DNA from: Penium margaritaceum
Taxonomy: Eukaryota; Streptophyta; Zygnematophyceae; Desmidiales; Peniaceae
Assembly (NCBI GenBank): GCA_023375785.1
Contig: SZWC01000031.1
Location: 370,415 to 434,414 of the forward strand
Direction: 5' to 3'
DNA length: 64,000 nt
Part shown: piece by piece, positions 56,837 through 64,000 of the stretch
Layout of the letters: each line of letters starts with the position of its first letter
Numbering within the stretch: the stretch's first letter is position 1
Translations under genes and position numbers: made by a program
The notes under the pieces: model-generated
What the model was told of the DNA's origin: nothing
Database searches by the model: none
What the model saw: only the letters and a program-made list of their open reading frames with translations

Positions 56837-58235
56837 TGTTGACCTGATATGCCCCTTGTCCATAGCAGACATTTGGACAGTCACAGGACGGACTAGGCAT
56901 GCACTCTAGTCTAAACCGGATATATAGCCACTGGTTGGTAGCGCCACTCGGCGGTCATAGAGAGCGCCATGTAGGCGGGGGGAATAATGCAATATAGATT
57001 TCCCTGCAAGTGGTTCATCCAAGGAACCACTACACGCCTAGGCTAGAGGCTTGCTCTAGGACTAGAACTACCTGTCAGTTACCTATGGTTTTTGTAGTTC
57101 TTTTCTTTGAGACTCCTCACAAAGTTGTTCACCAAAGTCAGACACTAAAGAAGCATTGGTCGGTCTAAGCCCTAGGAGTAAACTCCTCGTACAAAACTGA
57201 CCAGGTACGAAGGACACAATGCAAGGAAGTGATTTCTATGAAATTCTTAGTGTGGAACCATGATTCTAAAGATGATGTCACCTCCTAGTTGCAATGCTAG
57301 GAGTAGATGTGAAAGTACCATTGTGTTGCCCTTGTTTTCTAGTCAGTTGTCTTAGGCCGGTAGACAAAGCCGTCGCTCATGGTCACCCTGACACGGGCAG
57401 TCCAATATCCTAGAAATATCAAAAATTCATATCTCACAATCTGACTGTTGGATCAACTTCAAACCTGATCTTTCCAATGGTGAAGTCCAATTGACGATTA
57501 GACCAGGCATGCGGTAGTTTCTTAGAACTTGCTCTTATAGACATGAAACCAAGATGGATGGTCCTATTCCCAACAACCTCCTACTTGACCACAGTTAGAG
57601 AACTCTCAGTCCATATGCCTTTATGGAAAACTGCTGCTTCTCTGGGGTCATTGGCTTGCTACAAAAATCACTCATCTGCTTGTTGGTTGGACTGAAATCC
57701 AGCTTGATAGCACCCTCTTGCACCATGTGCCTGATGAAGTGATCGGCGATGTTCATATGCTTGGTACCAGCATGGTTTGTGGGATTTCTGGTGAGTGCGA
57801 TAACGCTTTGGTTGTTGACGTGCACAGGAGTCAAAACTGCTCTATTCTCACTCATCTCGGCCATGAGACACTACAATCAAACTGCTTCCTTGGTTGTAAA
57901 GCTCAGAGAGACGTACTTAGCTTCTTTACCTCACGTAGTCATGCCCACTTGCCGCTTACTGCACCAGATGATAGTTCCACCATTCATGAGAAACTCATGC
58001 CTTGAGATGGATTCCGGTTCTCAGGATTTGAAGTCCAATCTTCATCTATGTAGCCGATTTGCTTCACGGCCTTCTAGAACTCGGGTCCGGGGTCAACCAT
58101 GTACGATATCACCTTGTTCATAGCCTATGCAAGGTCCAGCCTCATTGCCATCATCAGGTTCATGAGAGTGTCGACGATGCTCTAGTGCTTCTGCCGCTCT
58201 ACTGCATCTACTTCTTTTGTAAAGCGCACGAGCAC

Positions 58236-58955
58236 AGACAAGCACACGGCAGACTAGGCAAGCACTGCTCCCTCAGAGTAAGCCCCCTAAGTCTGGTCAA
58301 AATAGAGAAGGCATGCACTACTCCTTTGGAGCAAGTCCCCTTGGTCTAAACTAGGTTGTATAACCAGAAAGTACCATTTCGGACAGGTCTCTGTAATTTA
58401 GACATTTGAGAGTTAGTCTCTAGAGCGAGAGGTTATTGGGTCAAATCCCAGCCCAGTGACTATTTTTCTTTGTGACGAAAAGGGGGGCAAGAAGGTTCTA
58501 AAAGATATCTTAGAACATTCCAAGGTCCTTCCTGGTGACTGGCGCCACTTGGCGTTCAGAGGGAGCACCATGTAGGCAGGGGGGATGATGCAATCCAGAT
58601 TGCCCCCAAAGTGGCTCATCTAGGGAGCCATTGCCTGCCCACGCTAGAGGCTGGCTCTAGGATTATAAAAACCTATCATTTGCATGTCATTGATTACAGT
58701 TCTTACCTTTGAGACTCCTCATGGAGATTTCCACCGGAGGTAGACACTAAAGAAGCATTGGTTGCTCTAAGCCTCAGGAGTTAGCTCCCCGCGGAAAAGT
58801 GACTAGGTGCTAAGGACAAGTGATTCCTATGAACTGCTCCGTGTGGACCGTGATTCTAAGGGTGATATCTCCTCCTTGTTTCAATACAAGGAGCGGACGG
58901 CAAGTGCCATTGTGTCGGCCTTGTTTTCTAGTGCGTTCCCTCAAGCGGGTTGACA
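58236..58955 (+). repeat. CopA A14 5' LTR
   Basis: 720 bp, ends GGTTGACA at 58948-58955. U3 holds two similar segments about 65 bp apart (CTGCTCC...AGTAAGCCCC and CTACTCC...AGCAAGTCCCC), seen in all CopA LTRs. Confidence 0.8.
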
Positions 58956-58957
58956 AA

Positions 58958-58972
58958 GGGTTATGGGCCCAC
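58958..58972 (+). promoter_or_regulatory. Half-tRNA-type primer binding site of A14
   Basis: GGGTTATGGGCCCAC, perfect 15-nt complement to the initiator-Met tRNA anticodon stem. Confidence 0.78.
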
Positions 58973-59344
58973 ACTGACTAGTTGTAAGGCATGCTTCTAC
59001 GTACTCTCTCGCCCTCTCTGTCTTGGAACACGCATCAGTTCCATCAGCTCCCTTTATTACATCTGCTCTATCAGCTTCAACGGTGAGTACTAGGACTTAG
59101 CAAATAAGGGCCAAGGATAAGCTCTACCCTTCGAGGTACGACCCTTTGGACCTAACCAAGATAAGCTCTCTCCTTGGAGGCATGAACTTGGGTTTGCTTT
59201 AGTGCATTGTTCTCTATTTCCTAGGGATAAATGGCTAAGGGATAACCAACGGATTTACACCTTTTAAACTGGTAGCAGACAACAACGTAGATCAACCTAC
59301 ATCGGGATCAGCGAAGTAGAGAACCAGAGAAGCAAAGAAGTAGT

Positions 59345-60630
59345 ATGACGACATCCGCGACGCTCACTCTGGAGGAGGTCAAGGGTGGGATGTCAAAGTT
59401 TACAGGGAGAGGTTTTCCCTTGTGGAAATGGCAATTTGAGATTGTCATGAGAGTGGGTGGCTACTTGAAGATTTTCCTTGGAGAAGAGGTTCAACCTCCA
59501 AAAACAGATGCTGGATATGAAGCTTGGTGTGTCAAAAATGACATGGTGCTTGTGATTCTTGTTCCATCACTGCATGAGTCATAGCATGTCCACCTCCAAG
59601 GGATCACACATACATCAAAGGCTCATGAGAAGCTTGCACATGTACACCAATCAACGGCTCTTGAAAATTTCCTCTGCATCCTTCAAAGGCTGATTTGATG
59701 AGGGTGAGCAAGGGTGAGTCGATTGTAGACTTCCTATTGCAGTTTGAAGGACTGTTGCAGAATGTCACTCAAATGAACTAGGAAATTGACATCAACATGT
59801 AGGCCATGATCCTCCTCATGGCGCTACCTGAAAGCTGGGGTCTTCTGATCACCGTCTTTGGCCGTTGGAAGGCGGAGGATTTGACGTATGAGGCACTATC
59901 TGAGTACGTGCACGATGGTTCCATGTGTTGCAGCGGTAGGAAGGCTAACATTTCAGCCTATGCTGCACAGTACAGTGGTCGTGGCATCAACCTCTCTTCT
60001 AGTCAGAATGTCAGTGGAAGCGGTGGCGATGGAGGAAGAGGCAATGGTGGCGGAGGAAAGGGTTCAAAGTGTCCTCGGAAGTGCCATAACTATGGCAAGC
60101 TTGTGCATTAAGCACGAGAGTGCAGGGCTCCTAAGAAGGAAGACAAAGATCATGGTGGTAGAAATGACGGCAAAGGAAAAGGTAAGAAGGAGTTGACCAA
60201 AATGATGGCTTAAAGCATGCCGGCAATCAAGGGAGCGGCATTGCTCAAGCGTGGAGCCTACAAACTCAACTCTGGCACAAATCACGACTCTTCAAGGGAG
60301 AAGGATGGGTTCATCTCCATTGGGGATACTGAATGTTGCTTTAGGTGTGCCAACGACAGCGTTGTCCATGTGCAAGGCGAGGGAGATAAGTTGACTATCA
60401 ACGTGAACAATGCTGAAAAGGACTTGAAGCTGGAGGATGTCGTCTACATACCATCCTTTGTGGCAAGCCTCTTTTTGGTGTTCAAAGTCACACACGACAA
60501 CATGACGGTCATCTTCACGGAGGAGAAGGCCATGAGTGTCAAGAACAAGGACATCAAGATCTCCTATCCTAAGGAGAGTCTTGTTGCACATGTCCCAAGA
60601 GTCAATGGGCTCTACGTGCTGCAGACTTAG
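59345..60630 (+). pseudogene. CopA gag and protease remnant (A14)
   Basis: The ATG at 59345 starts MTTSATLTLEEVKGGMSKF, then FPLWKWQFEIVMRVGGYLKIFLGEE and the helical domain. A Gly/Ser-rich linker leads into a zinc knuckle starting CHNYGKL near 60080-60110, then a Lys-rich segment. The protease has a KLNSGTNHDSS motif where LDSG is expected, with DLKLEDVVYIPSFVASLFLV downstream. Broken. Confidence 0.8.
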
Positions 60631-60639
60631 CCCATTGAG

Positions 60640-61960
60640 GGTGCTAATGAGAGATATGCGGTGGTTTAAGAGCCCAAGTCTTCAAAGCCTGGTGTTGCAC
60701 CACAGGTCGTCACCATGGTGGCCAACTCCACCAAAGACACAAAGCACCTGTGACAGGCGATTTGGTCATGTGGATGACAGCACAATGCAAGCTATGCAGC
60801 AGCACAAAGTGGTTCATGGGATGGAGGAATGCAAGGCCAAGGATGAAGGAAAGTGCAACAAGCTATGTGAGCCATGCCTCTAAGGCAAGGAAAATAGAAA
60901 GTCCTTAGAGTGTAATGGGCAACGTGCAGCAGCAATCTTGGACCTGATTCACTTTGATGTGTGTGAACCATTTCGCACCCCTTCAAATGGCGGCAACAAG
61001 TATTTATTGACCTTCATCAATAACCACAGTCACAAGACGTGGATCTACTCCCTCAAGACAAAAGGAGAGGTGAAGGAGAAGCTGTAAGAGTTTGTGGCCA
61101 TTGTAGAGCGGCATTCAAGCAAGAAGGTCAAGGCACTACGTACCGACAACGCTTGTGAGTACGAGGCATGAAAAGGCTGGTTGAGCCAACACGGCATCAA
61201 CCACCAGACCACAGTACCTTACATCCTCCACAAGAATGGCATTGCCGAGCGGATGAACCAGACTACCTTCGGCATGACACCAAGCATGCTCCTTGAGGCC
61301 AAACTCCCACCTCCCTTCTGGGTTGAAGCTGCAAGAATTTCTTGCTACCTTGTGAATCTCACTCCGGGAGCCGCGCTTGGAAGGCGTGGTAAGAAGCAGA
61401 AAAAGAAGCAGCTCAAGACGCTACAACAGGTTGGGTCAAGGAAGAAGCCAAATGCCTCACACTTAAGGGCCTTTGGCTCTATTGTCTGGGCAAAGGTCTA
61501 AGCATGAGAAGGAAGTGGCGAGCTGGATGCACGCGCTCGCAAATGTGTAATGGTCGGAAATAACACTATAGACAAGGTGTACAAGCTTTGGGACCGAGCA
61601 GTTGGAAACCTCATCAGGAGCTCAGATGTCTAGTTTGATGAAAGGATGCCTGGCAAGGGAGACTCGCTAGATCTTGTCCATGCTTCTAAATCAAGAGAGT
61701 GGGATGTGTTGCTTGACTCAGGTAATCAAGCACGTGAGAAGTGGCAGATGGTGCCATTCAAAGATGGTGTTTTAGGGAGAGTGGTTATGCAGGCTGACGT
61801 AGCGACGGACTCTGACACTGAGTCTAAGTTGTTTGAGGCATCTGAGTCAAACTTTGAGGCCGATGGCTCTTCCTCAAACAATGGATCACTGGCAGCGCAG
61901 GAGGAAAAGAAATAACTAAGCCTTGAAGCACCACCAGCAACACTCGAGCGTAGTACGTGG
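60640..61960 (+). pseudogene. CopA integrase and linker remnant (A14)
   Basis: Pre-integrase zinc region (RRFGHVDDSTMQAMQQHKVV...CNKLCEPCL) near 60760-60880 and the integrase core. Its EYEA...GWLSQHGINHQTT and NGIAERMNQTTFGMTPSML blocks lie near 61150-61300, then FWVEAARISCYLVNLTP. The linker near 61640-61910 is acidic and Ser-rich (ATDSDTESKLFEASESN). Broken. Confidence 0.8.
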
Positions 61961-61989
61961 CAGAAGAATCCTCTGCCCTAGTATGATGC

Positions 61990-63335
61990 TTAGAGTGCGG
62001 AACGGACCGGACTTAGCTGGTCATAATTGGCTAAGGGAGGGCCTGTGACCATAACGGAGGCTATGAACATGCCAAATGTGGCCAAGTGGAAGGAGGCTGT
62101 GGATAGCAAACTTGCATCCATTGAATAGAACAGAACATGGGTTCTATTGGACAGGCCTCCAAACGCGCATGTGGTGGGGTCAAAGTGGGTAGTCCGGAAA
62201 TATTTGAAGTAGGAAGGTACTATTGACAAGTTCAAGGCAAAAGTTGTGGCGAAGGGGTTTTCCTAGCGTGCCCGCTCAGAGTATGAGGAGACCTTTGCGC
62301 CTGTCGTCACCTTTGCTTCCATCATATCCATGTTGGGCATCGCTGCTATAAAAAAACTGGAGGTCCACCAGCTGCACGTCAAGACAGCTTTCCTCTCCGC
62401 GAAGCTACATAAGGAAGTGTTGATGGAAGTGCTCAAGGGAGTGAAAGCTCTAGAAGGTAAGGTTTGCAAGCTAGTCAAAGCACTGTACATGCTGAAACAC
62501 GCCCCAAGGATGTGGTAGAAGCAGATGGACGACTTCATGGATGTGCTCACTTTCACGCATAGCAAGAATGATTTGAGTGTCTATGTGCGGGAGGATAAGC
62601 AAGACTTCATGCTGGTTGCCTTGTACGTAGATGACCTCATCATCTGCTCATTATCCATTGAGCTGTTGAGCAAGTGACAGAGCTGAGCAAAAGGTTTAAG
62701 ATAAAGCTCATGGGTCAGCTCGAGTTCTATTCCGAGATAGTCGTCCACCATAATCTAGCAGCAGGTACCATCAAGCTGAACCAGACCAAGTATATCATGG
62801 AGGTCCTCAAGCGCTACAACATGGAGGTTTGCAAGCCAGTCAGCGCACCCATGACAACAGACATCAAGCTCTCCTCCTCCATGAGGCCTAGCATGGAAGC
62901 AAAACAACGTGAGATGAAGAACATTCCCTTCCAGTACGATGCTGGTAGCCTCATGTATGCCATTGTAGGAATAGGCCCTGATGTTTGCTATGCTGTGGGA
63001 CAAGTGAGGAGGTTTGTGGCCAATCCAGGCCCACAGCATTGGCAAGCACTTAAGCGCATCCTGTGCTATCTACAAAAGAAACGACACATGGGATTCTAGT
63101 TTGGAGGCCAAGAGGGATTTGATACGCTGCGGCTAGTGTGCTACACGGACGCCGACTTGGGACGAAGAATCAATGACAGAAATTCCACCTCAGGCTTCGT
63201 CTGCCTCTTGAACGGTGGTACAGTCATTTGAGCAAGGAGAAAGCAAGACTATGTCTCCCTCTCTACCGTTGAGGTAAAGTGTATCGCTCTATCAAAAACA
63301 TGGAAGGAGACACAGTGGCTACGCAGTTTGCTTGC
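61990..63335 (+). pseudogene. CopA reverse transcriptase and RNase H remnant (A14)
   Basis: Reverse transcriptase has a KVVAKGF-like start, KTAFLSAKLHKEVLMEVLKG near 62385-62440, and LVALYVDDLIICSLS at the active site near 62610-62660. The FYSEIVVHHNLAAGTIKLNQTKY block follows. RNase H shows VCYAVGQVRRFVANPGPQHW near 62985-63045 and a CYTDADLG block near 63140. Broken. Confidence 0.85.
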
Positions 63336-64000
63336 TGAGAAAAGAAAAAGGCAAGAAGTCCAGTCTCAAGACCTGATGGGAGAAATATCCACAAAGGCCC
63401 TTGGTTTTAGGATTGCCTTGTGGAGTGTGCTGACTAGGCTAAAAGTACCCTTCGTTACTTTTTAGGTGAGGTGAGATCCTTGTGTGCTAGCCATGGACAC
63501 ATGGCAATTCTCCATGGGGTTTGGGTTATGTGATCACTAGGATTGAGCCATGATAGCATTCTCCAGCTCTGTAGGTCGTGTGTGAGTATTCATCCTGATT
63601 GCTAGACTGATTTCCTATGTTGTATGAGATTGTGGACTCTAGTGTATGAGCCTTAGCCTCCATGGCTAACTGGTGTAGCTTGTGACAGGGCTGACATGCC
63701 CAAGCTCTAGGTCTATATGTACTCCATCATTTTGAGTGATTCAACAACCAATCTTTAGCACAAGTGATACCCTTTCATTCCCACATGCTTGTTGCTCCAA
63801 GGCCTTCTCTCTCCTCAAGTTCCAACACTTGGTATCAGAGCAAGGTTCTGCCAGTTTCAGCCAACACAGGCCGCCACTTTGAGAGTGACGAGTTACAGTC
63901 AAAGGTTGACAAAATTTTTACAGTCGACCAGTGGATCTTCAAGTTCGCAAGTCAAGATTATCAATAAACCCAAGATCGCAGACATCTAATAGTTGGATTG
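63336..64000 (+). mobile_element. CopB copy B3: 5' LTR and leader, cut by the window edge
   Basis: LTR 63336-63827 (first part absent; it takes over inside the RNase H of A14), ending CCAACA. The primer site is at 63830-63841 and the leader runs to 64000. A TATA-like TCTATATGT lies at 63712-63720. The leader resembles the corresponding minus-strand stretch of B5 (about 33670-33760). Gag is expected just beyond the window. Confidence 0.8.
63830..63841 (+). promoter_or_regulatory. CopB primer binding site (B3)
   Basis: TGGTATCAGAGC, perfect 12-nt complement of the initiator-Met tRNA 3' end, 2 bp after the LTR terminus. Confidence 0.92.

Larger units (their letters stand above)
55081..57367 (+). 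mobile_element. CopA copy A13: gag-only element with both LTRs
   Basis: Compact 2287-bp element: 5' LTR 55081-55818, perfect primer site 55821-55835, leader, gag (56198-56836) running straight into the 3' LTR (56837-57367, shorter than normal). Flanks GAGCC/AAGCC are a decayed target duplication inside the B4 LTR, where other CopB LTRs read GAGCC. No protease or pol. It resembles the TR-GAG type of non-autonomous plant LTR elements. Gag itself is broken. Confidence 0.8.
54570..58235 (-). mobile_element. CopB copy B4: 3' LTR and RNase H, interrupted by A13
   Basis: 3' LTR 54570-55080 plus 57368-57575 (about 719 bp), polypurine side at about 57576, RNase H (about 57595-58005, with NPTNHAGTKHMNIADHFIRHM), and reverse transcriptase tail to about 58235, where CopA copy A14 begins. 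CopA copy A13 lies inside the LTR. Old, broken. Confidence 0.75.
58236..63335 (+). mobile_element. CopA copy A14: 5' LTR through RNase H
   Basis: Plus-strand CopA copy: 5' LTR 58236-58955 (outermost bases absent), perfect primer site 58958-58972, leader, gag (ATG 59345), protease, integrase, reverse transcriptase and RNase H to 63335, where a CopB LTR takes over. No 3' LTR. It keeps the normal Copia domain order and spacing. More than ten breaks; old. Confidence 0.85.

Overview
The window looks like nuclear DNA of a land plant. It holds the 5' end of one GC-rich host gene and then about 61 kb of nested LTR retrotransposons, nearly all of them old. The plant call rests on a Ty3/gypsy chromovirus with a C-terminal chromodomain, on Copia elements with plant-type initiator-Met tRNA primer sites, and on 5-bp target duplications. 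I cannot name the species. I saw no tRNA, rRNA, CRISPR or intact operon-like genes.

Layout. 1-920: first coding exon (minus strand) of an unrecognised host protein that runs off the left edge, with its 5' UTR/promoter. 921-2440: unique, apparently intergenic DNA with an 80-bp palindrome. From about 2441 to the right edge almost everything is retroelement. CopA is a Copia family with LTRs of about 750 bp that start TGTTGACC and end GGTTGACA. CopB is a second Copia family with LTRs of about 735 bp, TGTTGG...CCAACA. Other parts are one young chromovirus (3980-8387), one solo LTR of a third family (40853-41484), two inserts of unknown type (13492-13756 and 28933-29527), and a 7-bp tandem repeat island (15175-15300).

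History read from element ends and target duplications. The chromovirus sits in a CopA LTR (A1), which abuts a CopB integrase region (B1). A chain of CopA copies on the minus strand (A6, A7, A11) shares LTRs head to tail between 25198 and 50991. Inside A11 lies CopA copy A10 (30895-48108). Inside A10 lie CopB copy B5 (31022-34439) and CopA copy A9 (34751-41607). Inside A9 lies the solo LTR. Further right, the gag-only CopA copy A13 (55081-57367) is inserted in the LTR of CopB copy B4. The right edge holds a long plus-strand CopA copy (A14) and the 5' LTR of another CopB copy (B3).

All CopA and CopB copies are decayed fossils with many breaks; LTR pairs differ by roughly 15-20% by eye. The chromovirus is much younger, with about 35 differences over 771-bp LTRs.

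The most notable signal is that CopA carries, 2 bp after its LTR, a 15-nt match to the anticodon-stem region of initiator-Met tRNA. This is the half-tRNA primer type known from Drosophila copia and yeast Ty5. CopB and the chromovirus use the ordinary 3' end of the same tRNA. No new multi-gene system was found.
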